NCBI GenBank assembly: GCA_009741485.1
Contig: CM019214.1
Span: forward strand, 52,965,310 to 53,029,309
DNA from: Malurus cyaneus samueli
Lineage: Eukaryota > Chordata > Aves > Passeriformes > Maluridae
Length of the DNA: 64,000 nt
Direction: 5' to 3'
Shown here: positions 35,044-47,917 of the stretch, in pieces
Position numbering within the stretch: the first letter of the stretch is position 1
Layout: each line of letters begins with the position of its first letter
Notes under the pieces: model-generated
The model's input: the letters and a program-made list of their open reading frames with translations, nothing else
Databases searched by the model: none
Told to the model about the DNA's origin: nothing
Translations under genes and position numbers: made by a program

Positions 35044-37440
35044 ACCCTGGGAGTGGTTTTAGTGTGCCAGTGTGAAGAAGGAGTCTTGTTTGTTTGATTT
35101 CCCCTTTAGAGAGAGACTACCCTCCCATTTTTCAAAAGATACTTTGCTTAGTAGGTGAAGGAAATAGTACTCAGGAAATGTGAAAATTAATGGTAAAAAG
35201 AACCAAAAAAAAAAAAAGTAGGAATACAAGAAAAGGTGATCTTTTGTGTGGAAAAAAACCCAAACAAACAACAGGTGTTTTTACTCCCCTCATCTATACT
35301 TTTAAGTTTCACATGATGTCAGTCACTAACAGGTTTGCCTTCCTATGCCTAGGCAGGATAGTTGATAATACCTGATTCTGCAGAATAGAAGGAAAAAATA
35401 TCCAGCTGTGTTAGCTCTTTCTTTGTGGACAATGAGTGTATCTACCTTTTTATAGTTCAGATGGATAAAATCTCTAATGGGTTTATCAGCCTTCCTGGGG
35501 ATTGTATGAACACTGACATACTTTAACTTATTCTAAACTGGTATTTCTATACTCTACAGGCTGAAAGAAACACATTGTCTCTCTTACAGACCTTTTTCTT
35601 TCTTCTACCATCATTGGCCCAACATTTGTCTTTTCATTTTGGTGGTTATTTTAGGAAAGTAGTTTTCCCTGTGGACAAATGAACATAATGAGACATTACA
35701 AAAGCTCTACACTATGCAAAATTAATTACCTGGCTTTGAGTGAACTCCTTAGAAGTTTTCATGCTGGCCTGTATTTACAGTAGGAATAAATGCATGCTTT
35801 AGTAATTTTGGAAAGTCAGTCATTTGGAATTTTAATTCTCTACAGAATTCATAGCAAGAGGAATTGTAATACACATATTTCTAGGCACAAAAACGGGGTG
35901 AGGTGTAAAGTGTCAGTTCTTCCTGGAAGGAGACACAAACAGTCTCAGGCCAGTCTCTTTGAATAAAAATTCAACTTTTTTTTTCTGTTGGCAAAGCCCT
36001 TTCTGCTTGCCCAATTTTCATATAAATAAAAACCCCCAAAAGGCAAACTTCTTGACAAATTGCCTAAGGGTGTTGATCCAATACTAAGTAAAGTAATTAT
36101 GTTTGATTTGAACACTGCATAAAATCTTACCAGATTTTGTATAGCTGAGATATGGTGACATAATAATTTTCTGAAAATGTCTTTTTTTCAGACAAAGAGA
36201 AAAAAAGGTCAATTTTTAAAAATATAAATATTTTCGATTTTGAAAACAAGCATTTTGGTTCTTTACTGTCAATGAAACAAACCAAGAAGTATTTGATAAA
36301 AGAAAATTTCTAAGAAACCTATCATTTGCAACAAATCATAATCAGTGAACAGGTGAATCATGAAAAGACCGAAGATTTATTAAGGAAATTGAATCAACAT
36401 CAATATGCATGCTTTGGAAAATTATCACTTGAAGGACAGCAGGGTGTACAGTTACCCCGCTCATGAGGGATGCTCTCTTTATGCCGTAACTAGGCTTTTC
36501 ATCCTGTGTTTTGAAAAAATAAATGCTGTTTAGTTAGCTGAGCAACCCTTATCACATACTCAATTGGTTTTAGTATTTTTTCCAAGAAAGTTTACATTAT
36601 CATTAAACAGCAGTTTACTGATGTAAAACAGCAGTTTTCTGTGAAATGTTCTTCATTCACAACATTCTTCTTGTTTCAGAATTTTGACCATACCCATCCA
36701 ACTTTCAACTCTGTCATCACAATTGCCAAGTGATAAAAATTAGGAGCGGTATAATCTTCCTGTGTTGAGAGCTGTTTACACCTCTGTGGGTGTTATTCTT
36801 GTTAACCTGCTCAAACGATATCAGTTTAATTTTGGCATAAACCACCTGTCTTGGCATTTCCTGTAGTCTATGGAGAGCCATAAACATTCCTCAGGTAGAT
36901 TCAATAAATCTGTCTTGCAAGTTAATTTTGGGCTGTTTTTTAAAAGTAAGGATTTTTCCTGCCATAATCTATTAAAGGAGGTTATACTGACTACCTTTGT
37001 GTGTTCTGTTTTTTAGATAGGGGAAGTCAGATGTGAACTGTTCAACTGTGAGCACATCCACTGATTGAACAGTCCCAAAAATAGGAAGTTCACACACAAT
37101 AGGAATGACAGCTCCAATGTGAGATAGTTTGTCTTCATATATTGCAAAAAAAAAGTAAAATAAATATTATTGATTTTTAAAATTTAATAGAAGAGGCTAA
37201 CCAGCCTGAACCAGAGAAGGAATAGAGACCTGTAGATGTGGAGATCTTTTCCTTGGTGGATTATACAGAGGTTTAGTCAGCATTTCTTTGAGTTCACCAG
37301 TATATATACTACAAAGCCTTTTATTTGAGTCTAACCATATTTATTTTTATCAAGAACATCCTTACCGGGTTTACATCCATCTCTCATACTGTTTCTATTA
37401 TCCCAGGTGAAAGGAGTAGTCATTGAGATGGAATTGTTTC

Positions 37441-37493
37441 ATATGTATGTGTTTACACATGTATATATATATGCATGTATCATATATATGTAA
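37441..37493. repeat. TA/TG-rich alternating purine-pyrimidine tract
   Basis: Alternating AT, GT and TA steps with several short self-complementary words such as TATATATATGCATG and CATATATATG. Ordinary AT-microsatellite DNA; small cruciforms are possible. Confidence 0.8.
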
Positions 37494-40400
37494 CCACATT
37501 GGGATGGAATGGTTATTCAGACAGAATTCAGTCTGATAATGCATATGTTCAAATAAGAGATTGATTTCTTTTAAAGCTTAGTCTGGCATGAGCTGTTCTA
37601 TACACAGGAAGAATAGGAAGAGCTAGGGAGAATGCTCCAACAGTGACTATTTTCTGATTTAGGACCCCTGCAAATCAGTTAGAAGACCCTTGAGTAGGAA
37701 TAATCCATGACATTTTGGTCAGGGAACATCTGGTAATTTAGTCTGCCATATTTCTAATGGGCTCACCCTCAGAGGGTTTCATTGCCCTGCTCGGTGTGAT
37801 TTCCAGGGAGCGAGAAGGAAATGTCTCATTAAAACTGTAGGTGGTTGAAAGTTGAGTGAACAATGTGTTTCTACCGAGTTTCACAGGTAGCTTTCTGCAC
37901 TTAATCAGATGTTCTGGGAAACTACTCAATTGTGCATCATCCCAGGGAACCAATTTGGCCTAAGGTAGTGAATGGCATTGACTGCTGAGTAATGAGGATG
38001 GTCCTGACAAATATTTCTGTTTAATAGGCAATGTTCAGCAAGGTCCAGCAACTTAGGTTGTGCTTAAGTACATGACAAATGAGCAGAATATTCTATGCAT
38101 TCAATTCCCTAATACACAATTACCTAAAGAAAAAAGTAAAAGCAAGTAATTAAGGTGGGATAAACCCATTTGATCTGTCTGTGTTTATACATTACCCTGT
38201 CTTATTCTGAGTAATTCACAGCTTTAAATTGCATCCTGGTCTGCAAGAGACCATTGAAATATTATTTACTGCTGGATGCCAGCTATTTCTGTCAGCACTC
38301 CAAAAATGTACAGTTGACAATGAGTCATAAATAAGAGATTAATTAGTGCTGTAGTTGGAAGTTATGTTGCTGATTCAGTTATTTAGTATCCACTTCACAA
38401 AGATAATTTGCATATGTTCTGCCCTCTTATCATCTGTTAAAAGATTTGATTAGGAAAAGGAGTCTAAGAGCATTGGATGCTAAGGGAAGAGAGGGACACA
38501 TGGCAAAGACACATGATGGTGTTTGTCTGAACCCTCAGAACAGAAGAAAGCAGCCCTTAGTGCTGGCATGAAAAAGGCTGGGAGAGTCAGCAAGGTTGAC
38601 AGGATGGGTGCCTTTGGAAACAGAACAATAGGCATTAATTATATTTAGAAGGTCAAAGGCCAAACATTCAAATACTAATTGGTTTATACTCTTGATTTAA
38701 ACCCTCTTTCCTTATTCTGCATTTTATTGTTTTTTGTTCAAGTCACTGGGAATTTTTCCAGTGCCCCCAGTGGGAGAATTAGGTGCACTAGATATACATT
38801 TTCAGATATTAAAAGAATTTACAGCAGTATAAAAGACTGCATTCATATTACAGATTAATCAGACATCACATATTGAATGTGACATTTAACAGAGCTATAG
38901 GAAAAATTAATTCATTAAAAGTCTTAGCTTCACCTAGCTCTGTCCTTTAGCTCCCCCTTTGGCTTTAATAGCCTAAATGAACGTTCAGCACTGCTGTAAC
39001 CTCCTATGTCCTAGGGAACGCTGTGCAGTTTCTGAATGTTAGCCATCTTTTTGAAGGCAAATATGAAATTCCTGAAGATGCAGTCACCTATTTCTCTTTA
39101 AGTATGCATGAGAATTCAGAAAAAGTCTTCCCTAACCTCTTTTTTCTGAACATGTGATTCTTTAGGTTCCTATTACTGACTTGCAGGCAGCTGCACTCTG
39201 ATTTGCTTAGCTCTCGGATCCTCATGAAATTAAATAAAAATAGTAGGCACTTTTAAGTCTCTTTCCTTTTTCCTTTAGATCTGTTTTCCTTTTAATTCTG
39301 AAACAAATGTAGACATTTCCTTATGTGGGATTAAAGTCCTGCTTCAAAACTGCTTGTTTGCCTTACCTGAATGTGCTAAGGAGACCAGATCAGATTTAGC
39401 TATCAGCATTTGGTCAGACAAATCTCACCCTATGACAACACCCACCGTAGTGCAGCTACTGATATTAGTGTTGATGGAGATGTAAATTGAATGAAATACT
39501 AAAGCAGTCCTTCCATAATGTTCAGAACCACTGAAAGATGGGTCTCTTTGGTCAGGAAATTCATGGGCCAATATTGGCATATTGTTCTGGGGAGCCTTAT
39601 GAATAACTGGAAGTCTAGAAAATGGGAGCTTTAAGAAAATGTGAGAAATGGTGTTTGGCTTAGACTGGCAAAGAGAAGAATGAGGGAAAATACAAAATCA
39701 TATTGTGTGTATTTTTTGGATCTGCAAAGAGGCAAACAATCTTGTGTCCACCGGGAATAGAGCAGGAAATAAAAAGTTAAAACTTAAATGAGTAAAATTT
39801 AGTTAGATGTTAGAGAAAATGTTAAGAGAAAGGATGCTTAAGTGAAGGAACAGTTTACTGAAGGAGAACATGAAACCTTTTAAGTAAAGATTTTTATCAA
39901 ATTGCAGAACACTATCCACTTGGCACATTTTTAAGTTAGGACATAATGACCCTGAAGATTCCCTTCACTCCCCTTCTTTTCTGTAATTTTTTTGTTCATT
40001 CACCTCTCACTCTCTCTTTCTTACTAAGTGGGTTGTATTGGAGAGGAGAGACTCACAGCCTCCAAGAGAAGCCCCCATTTTAGTTTTATATCTGGATGCC
40101 AGATAAATAAATCCTTTTTATGTCACCTAAAGTTTCTTGGGTCATTCTGAGCTTTATGGCTTTGTGGCCGACCACAGAGAAACCAGTTACAAGTGAAGAA
40201 ATAATTGCCATGCATTCTACCCTTTGAAAAGAAGATGAAAAGGGCAGGAACCAGCTAGAGAAAAGAAACCTACATCATTTGCAGAATAATCCCTTCAGCC
40301 TGAAACTCTGCTGAACAGAGGGGACAGCCCCAGAGGGACAGGTGGAAGAAAGGAATGCCTGCAGAAATCTCTGTGGTACCTCTCCTGCTACCTGCCTGCT

Positions 40401-43379
40401 TAGCCTTCAAAAACACCATGTCTGACAGCCTGCAAAAGAACAAGCTGGGGATTTATTTCTGGCTATAACTTTTTATCTTATTTCCCTTTATGGAGAAAAA
40501 TAATTTCCAGTCTGGGATTTCCTCATTTCTTCTGCAGTTGTTTTTTCTAAACAGCCAGGCTACTAGCTTATATTTAAATACTATATAGCTAAAATCAGCA
40601 GTATTACATTTCCAAAGAAGATTATAAATGAAAGAAAAAAACCCTTAGAATCCTTATTTTACTATACCACATGGAAATAAGAAAGAGATTAAAAATGTGA
40701 CGGAACAAAAGGAAAAATAATTTAGCACTTACATTATCCCATTGCTTTTCAGATCACTGAATTTGTGTCACCTGAATAATTTTGACTTCTGTAGTTACTA
40801 ATAAAAGAAATCCCTGGAAAACCCCACAAAACTATTGTGTTTCTACTGAAATTACATTAAGCTGATCTTCCCATCACCCTGTTCCTCTCTCCAGCAGTCA
40901 AATATGTATTCAGTTGCTTGTTAATGCCATACATTTGGCTTCTTAGAAATAGTAGACAGTATTTTCCTATACATTAGACTTCAAATAGTGGGAAAAAGCC
41001 CATTGTAATATTCCCATGACCTTCCTGAAGAGCACTACCTTTTTTTTTCTCCATGCAAAAAGAATTTTCTTTTTAAAAGCAATCCAAGTTTAATGAACTG
41101 AGGTCTAGATATTAAAAACACAGGTTTTCCAGAAAATTTTCAGAAAGGAAGTCCCACTACATTTTAAGGGCATCAAAAATTGTTTTATAATGGCCATATG
41201 TGTTAATTTTTAATTATAGTTATGGGTATCAAGAATGTGTCTTTGGCCTGTTTTTGAACCTGGAGTTAAATTCATTGCCCAGCTAAGACTGCCATAGAAC
41301 ATAAGGAATGTCAGGTCTAGGAGGTGACATGCACACAATAATATAAGTATTTCCCCCAAAGTAACCCTTTGATCATCATGGTCTAAATTATACACAACAA
41401 ACTTCAACACTAAATACAATTTGAGCTACAACAATACCACCAGTAAAATACAGGAACAGGTAGGTAGATTTTTGGGCTTAAAAGTTTCAATGAATCAATC
41501 TGAGGCTTGAAATCTGTTCCTGTTGCCTATCCCTCCCAGAGCAATGCCAATGCTTAAATCTGCCTTTTCCAGAAAGTTGTCCCTTCTATCATGTCTCTTT
41601 TTGTATTGACTCATCTCCTGCAAATTTTTATACTACTAAAAACAGCTAGGAGGATTGTTGGTCTGCATATCAAATGAGACTAAATCACAAATGAAGAAGA
41701 GCTGCCAAGGCTCAACTAATTTTAAATTAGAAATGTTGGTAATGGGCAATCATGAAGGCTCAGAGGAGTTTGCAGCCATCTCCTTTGGCACCAGGACCAC
41801 TGTTAGGATGGCTGTGTTTATTTTCCGGGTGGGACTTACTCATGCTGTAGCCCACGGAAGTGCCCAGAATCTCTGATGTAGCAGATGTTGGTAGTAACCC
41901 AGTGAATGCTCAGTGGGTGGTGCCTAAAAGACTGAGAACAGAACAGAAATCAGAATGCAGAATACAAAATATCATTTCCCTTCCCTTGGTGATCTCAACC
42001 CTCCTGTCCTCATTGGGATGAATTGTGTTGCCTTTTCAGTTCCTTTCTTTTGGCCTTTGCATTGTGCATTTCTCTCCACAGAGCAGCACAGATGCAGCAG
42101 GGAAAATGAAGATGTGTTTAGCTTGTTTCCACCTTTGTGTCCGGGGAGCTGGAGAGTCCATGCCCCACCAAAATGAGAAGAGCTGAGATGTGAAGCTCTC
42201 CTCCATCTCCTACTTCACTCCTCTAATATCCAATACTTCTGTGGATTTGTCTTCAGCTGCACATTTCCTTCACCCCAAAATGCGAGACACTCTGGCTCCT
42301 CCCACAGATACATTTGCAGATGCCTGGGAAAAACATAGAACCATAAGGTTGTAGGTATACCCCAAACTAGGCAGAATTTGAAAAGGATTTGAGGGTGATT
42401 TTGAGGACTAAATTTTTGAATGTAGCTATTTACAGATTTGCAGAAAGATAAAATCTATTCAGTTGAAATGTGGAAGACTTTTGGCACAAAAACTCTTCTT
42501 CAAGTCTGAGATTAAAGACTAACAAGCCAAACACAAAAATTTTTGAGCTGTCAACAGTCTACCACCATAACATAAACGCTGTTTACCAAGACACCTGGCT
42601 TGGCTTATATGACTTTCTTCATGGCTTTAGATGCAGCTGGACATTCAATTTCCTTTAAGATTCTGTACCTTTTTCCCTCTGCAAAACTGTAGGGGAAAAA
42701 GAAAAAGGAAAAATCCCAGGAGTTTCAATTTATTTTAAGGGCAAGTAAAATGAATTTTCTCTTTCTCCTATATATAGATTTAAAATATCATTCTCTTTGT
42801 TGCCAGCTACTCCTGTAGCAGTATTGTTTGTCTCTTGTAAGTACATTTTAACTGTGTCTTCATAACACTTTTTCGAAGATGAAAAATATTTAGGCTGTGG
42901 GGAATACCGACATTCAGGATAAAATTACTGCTGCAAGGGCTTTTGAGAAATGAAACTAAACTTTTCCCAGCTGGTAAAACTATATTAAATAAAGATCCAT
43001 CACTACATTAAACACACTTCATTTTCCATAATATTTTGTTTACTCTTTGCCAAAACCACGGTGATATGAAATTGCTGACAAAACAGAATTAACACCACTC
43101 TGTTCTGTTGCAAAGAAAACAACCCAAATAAGAACAATTGGCAAATTTCGTGCTACAACCCACTTGTGTTCAACAGCTACTAGAGTCCCCATGAAAAATC
43201 CACCACACTGTTTGGAAAATAGAAATTGTGAATGTGAGCATCACACATAGAGAGAAAAAAAACACTTCTGACTATCCACTTAAAATCTTTTACTGTAAGA
43301 CAATGGGATCCTTGTACCCCAAACCTCAGCCACATATTCTCAGCATGAATACATGAATTCCAGAATGAAACATGGCTTC

Positions 43380-43446
43380 ATGAAAACAAATAAAAAAAAA
43401 ACCGAACAAACAAACAAACAAAAAAAACCAAAAAACAAAAAACCCA
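43380..43446. repeat. A-rich (CAAA)n tract
   Basis: An A-rich stretch with three to four ACAA-type tetranucleotide units and several poly-A runs interrupted by C. It could be a decayed A-tail, but no retroelement body was recognised. Confidence 0.85.
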
Positions 43447-46400
43447 AGAAAAATATGGGAGGGGTTTCAAAGTTTTTCTAAGTGGTACAGTACTTGTCTG
43501 TGGCAAGTATAGGCTTTGTCAAGAGTTTGGTACAGAATATGAAGTTTACAGCTTCTGTCTACAGTTTTTTTTAAGGAATACAATTAGCAGTGGTCAAAAG
43601 GCCATGGACTCATTATTTCATTCTCTTTTTTTCTTGGGAGTGATGGACACAGCCATCAAAAAATGGAGATGTCATAAGTCTGCTGAGAGACAACATTAAA
43701 TGAGCTCAAAAAAGGAGGTATTAACCAAATGTTAAGCTAAGAAAGGCTGTGATTTAAAAAATACAATTTTACCCAAACAGTTCATTTTTGCAAAGTATTC
43801 ACTTTGTAATATGATAAATTACAAGAAATAAAGAAAGAAGAGCTTAGAACTCCTGTTTGCTAAGTTACTCAGAGAAAAAAATCCCTAGTTAGTTGCAAAG
43901 TTTCACTATCTACCTGTTTCCTGTGAAGCACAATCTTACTATTTTTAAGAGCAGGTTCTTCTTTTTTTTAGAAAGATGAGCAAAGTTCCATTTTGTTACA
44001 AGGAAATAACAGCAATAAGAACAAATACTGACCATTTCAGTCTAAAAAGAAATCATTTGAATAAACACGGCGTGATTGTAGAAGCTGATTTTAGCTATAT
44101 TATGCATTAATGGAAATTACAATTAGTGAAACTTAGACTTGAGAAAAATGTGCAAGGGAAATCTATTTAAATCAGATGGAACAAGGGAAAGAAAAATCGA
44201 TAACTGTTTTTACTAAAAAGAAATGTAATCTTGGATTCGAATACCCAGAGATGTGACCTTCAGTGGCCTTCAAATGATGTTTTATTGAGAGGTGATGGCT
44301 GCTTCTATTTTTCCATCTACTAAAAATAAATGGATTATCATTGCATTCCACAAATAAAGAAGTGTCCAAAAGGTTGCCAATAGTCCTCCAAGAAGCATCT
44401 CACCAAAAAAGATAGGAAATATCACCGCCATGAAGAAAACCGAAGAAGAAAATGAATACTTAGGCATTATTTCTATGGACAAAAGCCTGAGATAAACATG
44501 TTGACACTCACTAGAGCCATATTTTAGAGACTGAAACATGACAAAGAGAAGGGAGTGGTCCTGGCAAGAGCAAAACAGCCAAGTTAAAACCAGCACAGAG
44601 GGCAGAGAGGTTTGCTGAACTGTTGCTGCACTTAAAATGGAATTCTGATTCTAGAATGGCAGGGCCTGGAGTATTGATGTATATACCTTGTTGGGTAGTT
44701 CCTCCCAGGAAACAACAGCAATTTCAACTGCTTTTTGTTTTGCATGCAAACAATGTTTAGCACTTTCTTTCTATTTTTTTTTTTTTCTTCTCTCCTTTTT
44801 TTCTGGTTTTGTTTGTTTATTTGCTTGTTTTGTTACAAATGTTTGTGACCTAATAACTGACAGGGAAGTAAAATGCCAATGTGTACATTGAGAAAAGGTA
44901 AGGCTCTGAGAGACACGCTCATTCATCTCTAGGCTGCTAGAAGCTGACCATGATGACAATGGTGATATCCCATGGAACGCGCTCTTTTGTTCAAAACGAG
45001 CACCATACTTTATTGATTCACAGTGAAATTGCTCTGAGATGAATCAAAATACCAGCTGCCCCATTTATTGAGCTGTGAAATATTTCTATTCGCCATGCAG
45101 CTGTGTGAACCTGAACTAATCTAAAGGGCAGATCATCTAGAAGAGAGCTCAAAATAGTTTTATTGCAGGCAGTTTGCCTAAGTGTTAAATACACCCTGCT
45201 CACACAGGATTCTGAGCAAGGACTTACATTGAAGGAAAAGCAATGCTACGTACTGGATAATGCACAGATTGTTGTTTATCACAGATGCATGGAGATTACA
45301 GAGAACTATTAAACACATCCAGTTTTGACAAGTGCAAGGAAATCCCACGGTCAAATACTCTGCCATCGTGCTCTCCACCTTGCATGAGGTACCTACCATG
45401 GTACAAAGGTAGAACACTGGGTAATGATTCAAGTCTTCCTGATAAAATCATGCATCTCCAGTGAGTGTTATCTCTGTGAGAGGTTGGAAGGGAACAGAAC
45501 AGAATAGCCTATTATTCTGTTTGTTGACAGATGGCAAATGATAAAGCACCATTAAAATCAGCCAACCAGCCTAAAGTTCTCGTTTCAGTGACAGCACATA
45601 TGTACGTTGCTTGGGGAATTATGCTCTAATTAACCTAAAGCATGTAGTACTGCTCTTTTACACATAATGGGAGGATTAAGTGGGTGCAGCAGATTTTATG
45701 GTCATTATCAAAATAGCACTGGCAATATGAATTCTAGAAAAAAGCGGAAATACTCTAAGAGAGGAAGTGAAATCTCCCTACTTGGTAACATTTTTTCCAT
45801 GCCATATTTTGAAATTTTTGGCAAAAACAAGTATACTCGGGCAGTATGTGATTCAGCAAATTCTGAAGCCACTCTTCTCTAGTGAATAGCTGAACTCTCT
45901 TTCTTACAAACTGAGTCATGTGGCTTGACAGGAAGGAAAAGCCAATGGGAGAAATTAATTTAGTTACTTTTTTAAGGTGCATGGCTATAACATGCAATAT
46001 GAAAAAAGTGGAATTTCAGAAAAGCTAAAAATGCTTGCAGGATAGCCCTACTAGCACTATTTTGGGAGCTTACAGTAATTGAAAGAAAAAGAATCTGTCA
46101 GTTTGTCTGCTACTTTACTCACAAAATAGTAGTTTTGAAGATGGTATTCCATCACATCCAGATTTTTAAGGACTATTATACAATTTATGGTTAGGAAACT
46201 CTTGAATTGGGCATTTATAAAGCCAAGTGGAAAAGGGTGTGTGTGCATTCTTTGCCATCTCTTCAGTACAACTCCTGGTTAAAACACTTCTGCAACTCTC
46301 TGAAGTACCAACCATTATAAATTTCACACTTGGTAAGGCCTTCAAAAATACAAACTAACTCCTGGCACTCTCCTGAGAGCCCAGAATGGATTGATAATAT

Positions 46401-47525
46401 ATTTTGCAAATGATAATGTTTCAGAATAGGATTTAAGATGGTAAAATTATAACTGGAGTTGCCCCTTGGGTAGAAAGGAGAGGAGTGGACAAATGCAAAA
46501 CAGCAGGAGCAGGGAATAAGACAAAGGAATGCTTATGGTCCCTGGTCTGAGAAGCGAATAAGAAATGTCATTACCAGGGAGAAAAGAATTTGGACAAAAT
46601 GACCCAGCAAGTGAAACATTTGGTATGAGTTCACAAACCAGCTGAGTTGAGATAATGGTCTGTTCTGGTCTTAATGGAACAAGAAGAATAAGAGAGCCCT
46701 TGACAGATTCTCCTACCACAAGGAAAGAGGTGCTGGGGGCTTGAGCAGGTTTTTAATCCAGATAAAAAGAAAGATATAAGGGAAGAGGGGTTGAAAGAGC
46801 ACAAAGAGTTACTCGTAAGAGGGTCCTTGGCACAGAGAGTCAGCAGATACTATGAAATAAGGACTAGTCCTGCCAGGAGGAAAATGCAGAGGGACAGGAA
46901 GATGGCAGATAGGACACAGTGACAAAATAAAAGGAGGCATGGTATTAGTTCACAATAAGCTTAACTGACAATAGCTGTTGAAATCCGCTTCCTTGCTGCT
47001 GCAGCTTCCCTGTGCTTTTAAAATACCTCCTCTCTCTGCCAGCTAAAGGTAGTAATGTTTTCAGTTGTGCAGACAGAGGGGATTGTGAAAAACCTGATTA
47101 TTTGCTGTCTGTATGGATCTTGGTAAAGCTTTTAGGCAGCTTGGCTTAACGTGGTAATATTTTCATTGCTGATGTATAGTTAGAATCTGTTGATAACACT
47201 GAAAGTCCTGCAAGAAATGCTAGGTCCTAGTACACTTAGTTAAGATATTGTTTGAGCACTACATTTCTGAAAGGATCAGTGTGATCCATGGTTTTGCCAA
47301 AAATGGGCAAGCAGGAAAAGCCAATACATGAATACATATAAATGTGCATACATACAGTGTTTATTTGCTGGCATATTTCTGTGGGGGGGAAAAAAAAAAG
47401 AAAATAACCAAAATTAAAAGCATTTATACAAAAATGTCTGCAAATAGGACTGAATTTGTGACTGAGTAATAACCACGGGAAATTTGAGGAACAATTCAGG
47501 AACTGATTATATAAAGTTAATTTAC

Positions 47526-47578
47526 AAAAAAAAAAAAATGTTAAGTGACAGTTAAATGTTAATCAAAAAAAAAAAAAA
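47526..47578. repeat. Paired poly-A runs (13 A and 14 A)
   Basis: Thirteen A at 47526-47538 and fourteen A at 47565-47578, separated by 26 bases with repeated TGTTAA words. Simple low-complexity DNA. Confidence 0.85.
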
Positions 47579-47901
47579 GTTTTCTCGTTACTGACAGAAA
47601 TAAATTGGCTAGAATTCATTTCCCTCTCTGAAAATAATGACTAAATACAAATGCTTCTCAAGGCAAAGTTAAGGCTGCCATGGCAATGAGTCCAACAATA
47701 TGGATCAGTCCATATTAATGAGATCAAATACATTTACATTCTGTAAATAGTCACTCTCAGTATAATTTTAAAATAATGCAAAAATCCATCTATTCCCAGC
47801 TAGCCCAGGAGCTGTTGGGGAGAATGCTGGATATCTAAACCGCACTGATTTAGTACGGTACATGAGATAATCCAGTGACCAGGTAAACATTCAATTTACC
47901 T

Positions 47902-47917
47902 GGATGGATGGATGGAT
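47902..47917. repeat. (GGAT)4 microsatellite
   Basis: Four exact GGAT units. Short; no other feature. Confidence 0.85.

Larger units (their letters stand above)
34458..35133. repeat. Direct repeat copy B (~0.68 kb, unidentified)
   Basis: Second copy of the segment at 28528-29217, same orientation, 5.93 kb downstream. The core (about 34489-34815) is almost identical to copy A. The region after TCCATCC diverges, with a deletion of some tens of bases relative to copy A, then realigns from TGTGTGAATGTT onward. A 17-base tandem duplication (35000-35033) is found only here. Similarity stops at TTTTTCAAAAG near 35133. The short plus-strand frame 34882-35097 is not seen as an equivalent frame in copy A, so it is probably not coding. 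Confidence 0.92.

Noticed and set aside
28528..35133. LTR provirus explained by the direct repeats
   Set aside because: The 5.2 kb interior has no gag/pol/env remnants, primer-binding site or polypurine tract, and the repeat ends do not show clear TG...CA termini.
44172..44596. Hydrophobic 104-codon minus-strand frame that might be a membrane protein piece
   Set aside because: No family resemblance recognised, overlapping frames in the same region, and hydrophobic translations are common from AT-rich DNA.
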